Shown here: piece after piece, positions 22,401-33,527 of the stretch | Position numbering within the stretch: the first letter of the stretch is position 1 | Layout of the letters: each line of letters begins with the position of its first letter | Assembly (NCBI GenBank): GCA_022393335.1 | Contig: JAJEKB010001448.1 | Location: forward strand, 29,938-93,937 | Source: Macrotrachela quadricornifera | Lineage: Eukaryota; Rotifera; Eurotatoria; Philodinida; Philodinidae | DNA length: 64,000 nucleotides | Direction of reading: 5' to 3' | Made by a program: the position numbers and the translations under genes | Notes under the pieces: model-generated | Seen by the model: the letters and a program-made list of their open reading frames with translations, nothing else | Databases searched by the model: none | What the model was told of the DNA's origin: nothing

Positions 22401-22479
22401 GATTGTTCGCCATCAAATGGAAGAAATAGAATTGAACAATTTAGTTTTCTATTATTTTCTGCTCTCTATCTAAATATCT

Positions 22480-23545
22480 TGATAGTTATTTAGCATATCA
22501 TAAGAAAAATGCGATAAAATGATTATGTTCATTTAAACAACTTTTCATCTGCTTATCTTGATAGATGCTATGCGTTTAATGAAGGGGAATAAAATCAATC
22601 GGTTCAGTACAATTTTCTTTTTCTTTACATTTTTGTCATGGTTTTCCAACTTTATATGAGACAAATCGAATTAGTAACTTTCCTTTACTTTTCCTTCTAT
22701 TCTTAACTTATCCTGACTGATTATGACTACTTTATGATACAAATTGAATATCTTTTTTTCAATTCTTCTTTTTCTTCATTAATTTATCCTAATACTTTTC
22801 AGCGTCTAATGAGGCAAATTGAGTAACTTGTGTTTCTTTACATTTATGTATCTTCTTTGCGTTATCTTAACCATTTTTCAGTATCTTTCTAGCAAAATCG
22901 ATTAAGTTAGGTTTCTTCAGCTTACTTTAACTACTTCGTGTTCTGCTGATACCTTTTTATTTTTCGAGCATCATCTGACACAAATCGAGTTAGATAGGTG
23001 TCTCTTTACTTCTCCTGCCCCTTCATTGTCTTAGCCTAATAGTCTTCAACATCTAATAAGATAGCTCGAATAAGCCAAGTTCTTTTACTTTCCTTTTTCA
23101 TCATTAGTGTCTTTTAATATGTTTGCAATAACTTATGATACGAATCTAGTAAGCCAATTTGATGTATTTATTTATTTTTCTTCTTTATGTTACGCTGATA
23201 GGTTTTCCGAATCTTATGCTACAAATCAAATGAACTAGATTTCTTTACTTTTCGTTTTCTTCATTAATTTTTCCTAAAATTTTGTCAATAACTGATGAAA
23301 GAAATCGAATCAATCAGTTTTCTTTACGTTATCCGGATATTTTTTAAGCATCTTATGGGGTAAATGGAATAAGTTAGCATTTTTTCCTTTTCTTTATGTT
23401 GATTATACTATCCTGTAGGTTTTTCAAATCTTAGGCGACAAACGGAATACATTATGTTTCTTTACTTCTTTTTGCATTCCTTCTTGTAGATAGATTTTGT
23501 GGATGTTATGAGACAAATCGAATAAGTTAAAGAGTAGTCCAAAAG
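22480..23545 (+). repeat. degenerate about 76-bp tandem repeat, about 12 copies
   Basis: A core acaaatcgaataagtta recurs at about 22672, 22738, 22831, 22893, 22978, 23064, 23138, 23220, 23300, 23360, 23430 and 23511, each followed by a pyrimidine-rich tctttacttttc/ttcttcatt stretch and tatcctaatag-ttttca. Spacings vary from about 60 to 93 bp, mean near 76. Strong strand asymmetry (T/C-rich plus strand). Confidence 0.65.
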
Positions 23546-23655
23546 TTTGATCCCTCTCTATAAATTAGGGATATTATATAAGAAACAAATATGGATAATT
23601 AAGCGAAATATACAGTTTTATATAGAATGATTAGAGCTATCATCTGAAAGAGGTA

Positions 23656-24364
23656 TTTCAAGTTGTGTTCAAGTCATGAAAAGTTCTAATCAATTTATTA
23701 GTCAGAACGAAATCTTTTGTATCGTGCATTTTTTACAAAAACAAACAAAATATATTTGTAATGATTGAGTTATAAAAGTTGAGTAACCTGTTATTTTCTG
23801 AATGTTTTTTAATGTTATTCGGTAGAGTTTAATATGTTCTATAATAATTGCAATATTGTTAAAGTTTCAAACCCTCTTCTGATACAAAATTTCGGTAAGA
23901 TCAAGAAGACTAATAAAAATCTCGTATATCCTCTATCAATAACAGGATGCTAAACTTTCAATAGACTTAGTAGATTCACTGTTTTGCCTTTTTATCAAAG
24001 CTCGGAAGAGTTATTCATTGATCTGTGAACAGACAAAATAGTGAATCCGCTAAGACTATTGAAAGTTAAGCATCCTGTTACTGGTAGAGGATATACAAGA
24101 CTTTTATTGATCTTCTTGATTTTACCAAAGTTTTGTATCAGAAAAGGATTTAAAATTTTAATAATATTGTAATTGTTATAGAACATATTAAACTCTACCG
24201 AATAACATTAAAAACCATTCAGAAAATAATAGGTTACTCAACTTTCATAACTCAATCGTTACACATATATTTTGTTTGTTTTTGTAAAAAATGCACGATA
24301 CAAACGACTTCGTTCTGACTAATAAATTGATTAGAACTTTTCATGACATGAACACAACTTGAAA
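23656..24364. repeat. large hairpin (foldback) element, arms about 330 bp
   Basis: The left arm begins ttcaagttgtgttcaagtca and the right arm ends tgacatgaacacaacttgaa. Matching landmarks run through the whole arms: agtcagaacgaa/ttcgttctgact, ggtagagtttaatatgttct/agaacatattaaactctacc, ggatgctaaactttcaatag/ctattgaaagttaagcatcc. The loop is only about 50 bp (around 23985-24035). Arms are roughly 90% matched by eye. No coding capacity of its own. Confidence 0.85.
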
Positions 24365-24560
24365 GACTTTCTTTTACCGCGTTTGAAACCCTTGTAAAAT
24401 AATAATCGCTCCAAACGCTTATTTATACTCTATCAAACATCTTTGCAAATATGCATGCAAGAAATCTTTTTTATCTGCATAAAGATTGGAAATTTTCGAT
24501 ATAAAAAGTCTCTAAATCCGACCAAATCTGTGTGTCAATTATAACCAGTTCTATTCATTC

Positions 24561-25241
24561 TGTCTGATACTAGTAACGGCTGTCCCAGGAATAATGAGTC
24601 TTTCAGTATTTTGAATATTTCTTCACTATTATTCCTTTGACTAAAATACTTTTTTTATTGAAAGATAGCTCTCGAAATTCTCTCCAAAACCATACATGAC
24701 CAGGCCGAAAAACTGCTTTAAATATATTTGAAAAAAGATGAAAATCCAAGACATAGAAAAAGCTGTAAAATGTAAAGGATTGAGCACCATTTACGGCCGC
24801 ACTTTGAATCCCATTTGTTATCAACCCATTGTATTAAAAAAAAGAAAATATACCACAAGATGCAACGTGAAAAGCTCTACAATTTACAAAAGAACAATGG
24901 TGCAAAGACTCGTCTAAATTGTACGGCTTTTCATGCTGCACCTTTTAATATATTTTGTTTTTCTAATAGAGCAAAGTAAGTAGTTGAAGAATTGGATGCA
25001 AATCACGACCATTGATGACGCTCAATCCTTTACATTTTACAGCTTTTTCTGTTTTCGATTTTCATCTTTTTTCAAATATATTTAAAGCAGTTTTCCGGCC
25101 TGGTCATGTGTGGTTTTGTAGAGAATTTCAAGCGCTATCTTTTAATAAAAAAGTATTTTAATCAAAGGAATAATAGCGAAAAAATATTCAAAATACTGAG
25201 AGGCTCATTAATCCTGTGACACCCGTTATATTGACACAGAC
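24561..25241. repeat. second inverted-repeat element, arms about 225 bp
   Basis: Outer ends: tgtctgatactagtaacgg on the left and ccgttatattgacacagac on the right. Inner landmarks: ttcctttgactaaaatactt/aagtattttaatcaaagga, catgaccaggccgaaaaact/agttttccggcctggtcatg, gctgtaaaatgtaaaggatt/aatcctttacattttacagc. The about 220-bp centre itself holds a weaker hairpin built from the motif aagatgcaacgtgaaaagct and its complement, which recurs at 62.6-63.3 kb. Confidence 0.82.
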
Positions 25242-27924
25242 ACATATACATGGAAAATAGCAAATAATTTACTGAACAATTACTTTTTGAAAAATCAATC
25301 TTAGATAAGCTGAAGCATTTTTAAAGTTTTATGATTTATTTATTGAAATTTGAATAATTCGAAAATGCTTGATTTTCCAATTTATAGAAATTCAGTTTGA
25401 TTTTCTTAAAAAATGATTTTCAAATGAATTAAGAAATTAATATAAATTCTAGAGAAAGTCGAAAATGATAGTAAGTTTCTGGAAAAACTTTTGAATTATG
25501 ACCCCTGTACAGTCATTGTTCATTCATGTATATAAATCAGCCGATAGTGTCTTACAGTCATTATTTTCTTCGGCAGTCGTAGAGAGTAGATAAATTATAT
25601 TTTTTAAGAGTTATTAATCAAGATTCATATTTGAAAAAAATACTATCATTTGGTTTTATTTATTGTTCTCATGCATTAATGTTCGATGATATTTATTATT
25701 TAGATGCATTAATGACCAATGATATTTATTGATTATTTTGATACATTAGTTATAAACGATATGTTATTAATATGAAAAAAAAGGTACCTCGTTATCATAT
25801 GAAAATTCAATTCGATTTTCCATATTTTAGAAGGTAGAATATCTACAATTAAACTCTATAACTCATTTTCTAGTTTATAGTGTAGCTACTCTGTGTAATA
25901 CCCTCTTTTCAGTAGAGGGAAGATTTGTAATTGATGATAATTTGATCATTAATTTTCGATGATTTCAATGTTTTTTTGATAAAAACTACGTACAAAAAAG
26001 ATGAAATACAACTAAAAATGACTATATTATTCTTGATATTCAATGATTAACTGTTTCATTTCATACTATTCTGTTTAAATGTCTACCGTTATGCAAAAAA
26101 ACGTATCTAGAATGCAGAAAAAATATTAATGAAACTGTTATCGTTTTATTTCTCTTTTCAAAAAAAAATATATATTGTTTTATCAAATGTTTATTAAAAG
26201 AAAAAGAAAAAGAAGAATCATGTATATATATATAGAATAAAGAAGGATTAGAAGAAAAAGGAAAGATAATATATAATAGTGAAGAAAATATGTGATGTAC
26301 TCGAACAATATCGCGCAAAGAAAAATATCGACTCCTGGTGAAAAAAAATCCAGTAGAAGAAAGAGAACAGAAATTACTTACATGTATTCGAAGTATTCAC
26401 TGATGCTTGGAAGAAACCAACAAAATAAAGAGGAAAATAGTACCCTGTAAATGGGACTAGGTCGTATATATAAGCTACCATATCTATTGAGATAGTACCA
26501 ATTGGCGGTTGGTGCAGAACACAACACAATATTCTTCAACGCATTTATCATTTATTGGTTTGTTTCTCTTCTAATATAAGGAAGAGCTGTAAGCAGGTTA
26601 ACCAATAAACTATTAATTTTACGACATTTCATTTCACAGTAAGTAAAGAAAACATCAACAATCACTAAATTCTATGTAATTTCGAACAACTTCAGAAAGC
26701 GACAACTATATGTTCTATAAAGGAATAAAAAATTCACATCTATTTTCTCACTTTATTACATATTAATTTGTATCGAATTAAATAATCTATTCTTTCCTAG
26801 ATCTGTTTTTAATATCACACTTCTACTCTTTATTATGATCTTAAACAATTGCTTTTGTTTTTGATATTTTTATTCATGTCAACATTGGACGCGCTATCGT
26901 ACGTCCTTGAATTTCCCATTACTACTTTATTTATTGTTTACTCATTAACTTTGTGCTTTTTATCTTCTCCCATTTATTGTTTACATTATTTATCTTATCT
27001 TTTCGTCTTCTTATTTTTTTCTTTATTTTGGTCTTTTCTCTCGTGTCTACAACACTAGCTTCTTCTTTTTTGTTATTATAGATGCTCATCAGAGCATCTC
27101 AATGACGTTTGCAATGGAGATTTCAGCATATGTCTTCTATTCTATCATACATATTATTCTAAAGGCTTGTTTTTATTAACATATGACCTTGCAGGTGTCG
27201 TCCCATATATTTATTCTTCCTTATATACTGAATATATATCATCGATTAGTAGATAGATCATTTCTCTTCCTTCTTTAACTAGAGTAACTCCGTTTTGTAG
27301 ATTGTTTTCTTTCTTTTTTTTTGTTTCTACTTCTCTCTTCTCTCTTTCATTTTTTCTTTAGTCTATTTTTCTTTGCTGCGTTCCTTGTTTTTTAGGTCAA
27401 GATTATCGGGTTATTCGTTTCTTGTTTTTGCATATTTATATCGATTTTTCTTCTAGTTACTTGGGCGATATCGCAATTAGACAGTAGTTGGTAGGAAAGA
27501 AGAACAAGTGTGAAAAACAAGAGTGTGACGTCATCATATTGCCTGGTCTGTTCTTCTCTTTTATTCGTATGACGTCGTAACTTAATAGCTTGTATGGTAC
27601 ATATATCGGTACTTTTTCTTTCTGTTTTTCTATCACTAAGGTGGAGATTCCTCTACGTACTCTATGGATAATTGGAAGACTAGTATTTCTTTCCTATGTC
27701 ATCGCGTCATTATATTTATCGAGATGGCGAAATGTGTTTTTCCTTTCTTTTTCTTCTATCATTGAGATGGATGTTCTAGTACGCATTGGTAATGCAGGAG
27801 TTTCATATTTATACATAAAAGAGTTCAAGCATAAATAATAAAATCATCACCTGTCCACGAAATTACAAATTAAATATTTACATCCACATGAATATGTCTG
27901 GATTAATACGAAACACTTGTTAAG
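25242..27924. other. gene-poor region with pyrimidine-rich tract
   Basis: No gene of coding character. From about 26830 to 27430 the plus strand is strongly T/C-rich (ttctttcttttttt types). At 27520-27800 a unit beginning tgacgtc, followed by a ttttctttctgtttttctatca stretch and gagat, is partly repeated (about 27525, 27569, 27696) with a spacing near 126 bp for the two fullest copies. A short attaatg-gatgatatttatt repeat occurs near 25670-25730. Confidence 0.4.
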
Positions 27925-28640
27925 GTTATCCCCTCCGCTCTCCCAAAAAAATCATTTTTTATCAGAAATTCCGGAATTGGGATAAATGCACGAGAAGATA
28001 GCTTGTCTTCAGCTCTTTCGGAAACAATACGAATTTTCTTTTAATGCCTCGTTTCTGGCAGGATTTTTGATGATTTTCGCGATGTACTGCACGTGAAACA
28101 AAGTTTTTTTTTAAAAAGCGAAAAATCTTTTTCATTTTTTCTCAGAACGTGGTTTCAACGACGTAGCACTATCGTCATACTACCACAGTATAATAATAAG
28201 TCAAATATGCTTTTTGTTTGAAAGCTTGTGTTTAAGGCTAGTCCCCCTCGTGATCCTTTTTAAAATAAGCTTTTTTATTATCATATAAGAACACATCTCT
28301 ATAGAAAAAGCGCAATTTTTTAGGGGTTTTGTAAGTCATAGAACTTGTCACTTCTTTTCTTCGTTTAAAAAGTGAGAATTCAAAAACAAGGACCACGAGA
28401 GGAGCTAGAGCCCTAGAGACAAACTTTCAAACAATACATATATAATGAGAGTTCAAAGAGAAATTTTGGTGCTAAAATGAGCTATTTTTGGCCGTTGTTT
28501 GGTTGATACCTCTGTCAAACGCCAGTAAATCAAACTAAAAATTTTACCACAACCTCCTCACTTCAGTTCCAACATACGTTCCTAATTTCAGCCCATTTGA
28601 ACGTATCTCGGATGAGACTAATTTTTGAAGAGGGGAGTGG
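27925..28640 (+). repeat. diverged dispersed repeat, copy A
   Basis: Shares ordered blocks with 54298-54985 on the same strand: attccggaattgggataaatgca (copy B attctgcaattgagataaatgca), cttcagctctttcggaaa, ctgtcaaacgccagtaaat (copy B ctgtcaaacgtcatagtat), and tcctaatttcagccc-ttgaacgtatct (copy B ttctaatttcaacc-ttagacatatct). No ORF, so the element type is unknown. It directly precedes the long-TIR element. Confidence 0.6.
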
Positions 28641-29413
28641 CTCTGACAAAGATCATAAAATCCGAGCAGAAATCAAATCTGCATCTTTCAATAATCGGTT
28701 GGATATTCTACCGTTAAAGTAGTTGATTTTCTCTCTAGTTATGAAAACAAATAACGCTTGTAGAGGCTACTCACTTGACCATCGACTGAAATCGACCTAA
28801 CGATTTATCATTGCTTCATGAATTCGTCCCCAAGAACTATTGCTGAGCATATGTACCCCAGAAAAGCAAAAGTGATAGTGAGTATTTGACCTCTTTTAAC
28901 ACTAGAAAATGACTTATTGGGAAAAGTAATCAAGCCATCCGATAGCCCTTAGAGTTTCCTATCAGATTATGCCATTTGATCATATCTGACTTTTATTCGG
29001 TGAAAAGTTAATCAAATAGAGAATGAACGCATCCTCATAGTCCGATTTTCTCATTGTCTTCACAATTTGTATTTTGGATGAATCTTTGGTTATATAATGA
29101 GTTTTTTGAAAAGTAAGCAGATATTCTGATAGTCCTAAAAATCCTGTACAAGATAGATATTTTCTTAGAGTATAGTCGTTTTTCTTTGAAATATGATGCT
29201 AGAAAAACGATAGTTTCTCCTATTGCTCAATTTGAAAAATGCGTGTTTTTGCCTTTGTTTTTTTCGAAATTTTGTTTTTTACCTGATACAGATATCTACA
29301 AACTTGTTCAATTCTTATAACTAAATGCATGAAAAGTAAATCCTTGATTAAGAATTGTTTAAACGATGGACTTGTAGTTTCATTCCGTTTTTTTTATCGG
29401 TCAGAATATTTCC

Positions 29414-29717
29414 TGTGATGTAGTGACTTAGTGATCATGTGTCTGACCGTTGCCCAATGTTACTTGTACATTCAAGAACCTTCTATGTACTCTTGTCTTC
29501 CTGATCACATCAAGGTGTAATTGCGCAGGTATGTAAAAGCGCAATGTTCTGGAATGTTCCATTTCTGATACTATATATACTTCTCAGTTATTGTATTTCC
29601 CTCTTTCCAGTCAGTTGCCCTGTACAGTCAGATTTGTTAGCTATCCACGTGTGAATAAACAATCTTTTCTATATTCTGATTTCTGCTCGATACCGAACTG
29701 AGTCTAAATACGTGACA
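29414..29717 (+). mobile_element. candidate solo LTR
   Basis: A 304-bp segment beginning TGTGATG and ending GTGACA, with a TATA box (ctatatatac near 29572), a following initiator-like region and an AATAAA signal (about 29653) in the U3-R-U5 order of an LTR. Flanking pentamers tttcc/tttct match 4 of 5. It sits inside the long-TIR element and interrupts the space before the transposase. No retrotransposon body is present, so it would be a recombined solo LTR; without a second copy this is tentative. Confidence 0.4.
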
Positions 29718-29795
29718 TTTCTTTAATCGAACACCTGCATATTGATTTTATACGTTCATTCTTTTCTTTATTTCGACACGATTATTTAATCTAAA

Positions 29796-30500
29796 ATGCG
29801 TACCCATCTAACTATTGGTGATCGTTAGCGAGTAATATCACTGAGTTTGAACCAAGGCACTCATCTCAATCGTATAGCACGTATCATTCATTGCTCAGTT
29901 AGAACGGTATACAGTTTTGAATTTATTTCATGAAACTAATGATGTTGTTGAACGAGAAGAATGTGGCGGTAGTAATTTGTTGACCAATGATGAAATGTAC
30001 GTTCTGCGACAATTATTGTACAGATATTCGGTTGAAACATCAACTCAATTGAACAAACGATTTTACCGACGAACTGGACGCTTTGTTTACTCCTCAAGCA
30101 ATTAGAAATTATCGAAAGTGGTTCGATTTCCAGGCCGTTCACGCCAGAATCCAACCATTATTGAACCAAAGACATGCCGATCACCGATTAGCTTTTTGTC
30201 AACAAAATATTCATGATGATTGGCGTTGTGTTATTCTTACCGATGAAAAAATCTTCGAAGTCGATCCTACAAGTATTGTTTATAGGATTCCGTATGGCCG
30301 GCTACGTCCAACTACGTTTCTTAGTCAAGTGCAGTATCAAGTGGCACTGTTTGGTACAATAATAGATCAACTTTAGTATTCATTCAAGGACGAACCAATA
30401 CTGCCACATTCGTTGAATATTTAGAAGATGAACTTCATTTACATCGACGATTGATAAGAAATTATTATTTCATACATGATCGTCCAACATGGGTACGTAT
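29796..30500 (+). pseudogene. Tc1/mariner superfamily transposase, broken
   Basis: Reading frames in succession: MRTHLTIGDR, stop, RVISLSLNQGTHLNRIA and SVRTVY (helix-turn-helix); then HETNDVVERE..LLTNDEM and LYRYSVETSTQLNKRF; then a shift to FTPQAIRNYRKWF, HADHRLAFCQQN, and CVILTDEKIFEVDP (first catalytic Asp in TDEKIF); then another shift to FIQGRTNTATFVEYLEDEL and FIHDRPTWV (second catalytic Asp). The end with the third acidic residue is missing. At least one stop and two frameshifts; inactive. Confidence 0.75.
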
Positions 30501-31038
30501 GACTGTAACCCATTAGATATCTATGACAGGCAAAAATATACAATTTGATGAGCTGCAAGAGCGTCTAGTTCTATTTTGAAAAACTAATATCTACAGAGAT
30601 GACAATGTGAGTCAAAATTTCGGAAAAACAATGACAAAAATATGCATTTTTCAAATTGAGCAATAGAAGAAACTATCGTTTTTCTAGCATCATATTTCAA
30701 AGAAAAACGACTATAGTCTAAGAAAATATCTATCTTGTACAGGATTTTTAGGACTATCAGAATATCTGCTTACTTTTCAAAAAATTCATTATCTAACCAA
30801 AGATTCATCCAAAATACAAAATGTGAAGACAATGAGAAAATCGGACTATGAGGACCCATTCATTCTCTATTTGATTAACTTTTCATCGAATAAAAGTCAG
30901 ATATGATCAAATGGCATAGTCTGATAGGAACCTCTAAGGGCTATCGGATGGCTTGATTACTTTTCCCAATAAGTCATTTTCTAGTGTTAAAAGAGGTCAA
31001 ATACTCACTATCACTTTTGCTTTCCAGGAGTATATGTG

Positions 31039-32228
31039 TCTAGTGGTGCTCACGACGAAACTGTGTTGATAACAACTTTCAAGAAAAAAGAAAACTTATG
31101 ATCGTAACAAAAGTAAAAATCATAATAGTCGGAAAAAATGCCTTATGCAAAATTTTCGAAATTCACTTCGTTCTATATAGATGACAATAATCTATCGGAT
31201 TACTAACTGCACCTGTTAACTCCCTTTTTCTCAAACTTTCATTACGTTTAAAATTCAATATTGATATTATTTGCCATTGGAACTATATCTCTTCCCCCCC
31301 CCCCCCCCCCTTCCGGGCAAAACTTTCTCACAATTCTGTAGTTCCATGGAATAGTTCCATCCCGCGTGGGCGCCTGTTTCACAGTATTGAAAAGCCATTG
31401 GATTAAATGGAGCACCAATTTCTAGAACCAACACAGGTACGATAGTGAATCTGGATAGGACAAACTTTTGCAAAATGTCCGAAAACTTCAGCATTTTGAG
31501 GTAAATTTCAATTTTTTCGCATGATAACTCCCATTGGTCTTGACATCATCAGTTTCCTCCTGAGATTTTGCATGTAACACAAGTTAATTTAAAGTAAGCA
31601 CAAGCACAGTGGCGAATCCGAACAGTAAAAAGTAGAACCTGATGCTGACTTTACTTATATGTATTGTACATGCATTCCAATAGATAAAAAATTATAGAGT
31701 ATTCTTAGTTTGAACATGCAATTCTGCTATTATTATATTAGCTTGTTCTTAGTATATTTTGATAAATCAATACCATAAGATTGATTACGGATTGTTTTAA
31801 TATCAGATTATCCTTAAGGAAGTAGTTTAGCTGCTTAAGAAAATTCCAAAAAACATACCATTTACGAGTTAATAATAAAAAATATATTATAAATTTTCGT
31901 TGTTTTGAGTTATTTTCACAGATGACTATAATTCTATTCTATTAGATTAAGTTGATTTTTTGAAAAAATTATAGCTTTTTAAATAATTGTTTTTAAAAGG
32001 AGAATTATTTAATTAAAGAAAAGAAAAAAATATCAGTAATACTACCGCATACACAGCTTATTTTAATTTATCATTGTACAAAATAAATATAGCAAAAGCA
32101 TAAAGTATTCTTTTGGACTTCGAATATTTGAAAAAAATTAATACAAAGCGTTCATCAAACGTGTTAAATTGAACTTAAGTTTCAAAAGACGAGGCTGTTG
32201 ATTTGTATCGTTTTAATAGGGTTACAAG
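31039..32228. other. intergenic; contains a run of 17 C
   Basis: No convincing gene. A (C)17 homopolymer at 31294-31310 stands out in AT-rich DNA and is followed by a moderately GC-rich 150 bp whose minus-strand ORF (31267-31494) does not resemble known proteins. Probable promoter of the next gene at the right end. Confidence 0.35.
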
Positions 32229-33527
32229 ATGAGTTCGAATAATAAACCAAAAACATGTCAGCGTGGAAAGGATAAGATCGAAAAGGCAGAGAATTTGACG
32301 AAAGTGCTCCAAATGTCTAAGGCTATGCAGACAAGATTCCAACTCATCCCGTCAACGGCTTTGAATAACGTAACAGTAGCTGGTATAAGAGACATGTCAT
32401 TGGGAAGAGTGAAGGATGGCAAGCCAGTTGGTATGTATGTTTTTTTTATTTTAAAAAATTTTAAGCTTCCTATCTTAAAATCGGATAACTTATTTCTAGG
32501 TGCCAACGTAATAAGATTCAATAATCCAAGCCCTAATACTAAATCAGACTTTCATCGCATTTGTATCGATCCCAAAGGCGTATCCAACAAGAGCAATCCG
32601 CACATAAAAGTCTCGCCGGGCACTATTAAGGCAGCTCAAACCATACAATCCGGCCTCAAAGTAACCGGAAAGGTTTTGTTTGTAATATCTCTGGTGGCTA
32701 GTGGTGTTCGTGTGGCCAAATCAATATACGATGAGGTAACAATCGATGAAGAGATCGAATCGTTGCAACAAATAGTTAGCGCCCTGGAAAAAGATTTGAC
32801 CGACGGAAACCTTACTGGATCAAGGCGAAAAGAAACGGAAGAGGCGTTAAAGTACTCCAGAGAGCTCTCAAAGGAAGCACTGAATAATAAAAACCACCCA
32901 GGGAAAAAAACTCTCGGCACATTGGTGTGTATTGGCGGCGAGTTTGGTGGCGGTGCGATTGGTGGTCTGGCGGGTGCCCAAGCTGGCGCAGCAATCGGAG
33001 CTGTGGGAGGACCAATCGGAGCTCTGGCCGGTGCTGTGATTGGCAGTGTCATGGGTGCCACAGTTGGTTCAGAAGCCGGTGGATCGATAGTAAAGAATTT
33101 TAAATGCGATTCCGAAGGCCTTTCAACCGAAATGGACGGCTCCTTGGCCAAATTTGGTGAAGATGTTAAAGGCGAGGTTCTTGGTTTGAAAGGCAACTTC
33201 TCGATCAATGACAATGGTCTATCGACTGGAGTTGGTTCATCATTATTCGAGTTTAAAAAAGAAAACAAAGGAAATTATGCACTGTTAAAAGTGGGAGCCA
33301 AAGTTGATGCGAATAAAAGTGGATTGGACCTCGGCGTAGAGGGAAAAGTAGTGCGAGGTGAACTTGAATTTGAGAAAGTAAAAGTTGGGTTTGGTCTTAA
33401 CTTGGACACTGGATTGAAAATCGGTGATGATGGCGTTAAAATGGAGGCATTAGGATTCGGATTTTCCTTTGACGATGACGGATTTGGTTTAAAGCTTCCA
33501 TTTTTTGATTTCAAATCCAAGCGTTAA
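32229..33527 (+). CDS. glycine-zipper protein, possible membrane-active or toxin-like family
   Basis: Probably two exons, 32229-32430 and 32500-33527, giving 409 aa and the natural join GKPVGANVIRFNN. The intron (gtatgt...tttctag, 69 bp) is a multiple of three without stops, so the unspliced message also reads through (432 aa, a hydrophobic insert of 23). Order: basic N-terminus; a PHIKVSPGTIKAAQ segment; a hydrophobic helix VLFVISLVASGVRVAKSIY; a charged helical hairpin; a long glycine zipper (spliced residues about 206-263: repeats of GGLAGAQAG and GALAGAVIG type); and a C-terminal series of beta-like repeats with D/N-G turns. The P-H-I-x-(L/V)-S-P plus Gly-zipper layout reminds me of proteins shared by bacteria and some aquatic animals; no enzyme motif is visible. 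Balanced codon use, unlike the edge genes. Confidence 0.72.
   Translation: MSSNNKPKTCQRGKDKIEKAENLTKVLQMSKAMQTRFQLIPSTALNNVTVAGIRDMSLGRVKDGKPVGMYVFFILKNFKLPILKSDNLFLGANVIRFNNPSPNTKSDFHRICIDPKGVSNKSNPHIKVSPGTIKAAQTIQSGLKVTGKVLFVISLVASGVRVAKSIYDEVTIDEEIESLQQIVSALEKDLTDGNLTGSRRKETEEALKYSRELSKEALNNKNHPGKKTLGTLVCIGGEFGGGAIGGLAGAQAGAAIGAVGGPIGALAGAVIGSVMGATVGSEAGGSIVKNFKCDSEGLSTEMDGSLAKFGEDVKGEVLGLKGNFSINDNGLSTGVGSSLFEFKKENKGNYALLKVGAKVDANKSGLDLGVEGKVVRGELEFEKVKVGFGLNLDTGLKIGDDGVKMEALGFGFSFDDDGFGLKLPFFDFKSKR

Larger units (their letters stand above)
28849..31038. mobile_element. Tc1/mariner-type element with about 420-bp inverted termini
   Basis: Long terminal inverted repeats: left arm about 28849-29275, right arm about 30620-31038. 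Matching landmarks include agcaaaagtgatagtgagta/tactcactatcacttttgct, tcatagtccgattttctcat/atgagaaaatcggactatga, and gtacaagatagatattttct/agaaaatatctatcttgtac. Between them lie a candidate solo LTR (29414-29717) and a broken transposase (29796-30500). Arms of this length are unusual for Tc1 elements (mostly under 100-250 bp), so an IR-DR-like or foldback variant is possible. TA duplication at the ends is not clear. Confidence 0.75.

Noticed and set aside
21898..23545. CRISPR-like array
   Set aside because: Units are degenerate tandem repeats without constant repeats and unique spacers, in eukaryotic DNA.
32258..33520. Several minus-strand ORFs of 67-210 aa
   Set aside because: Antisense shadows of the glycine-zipper gene; Pro/Ala-rich because they read the Gly/Ala codons backwards.
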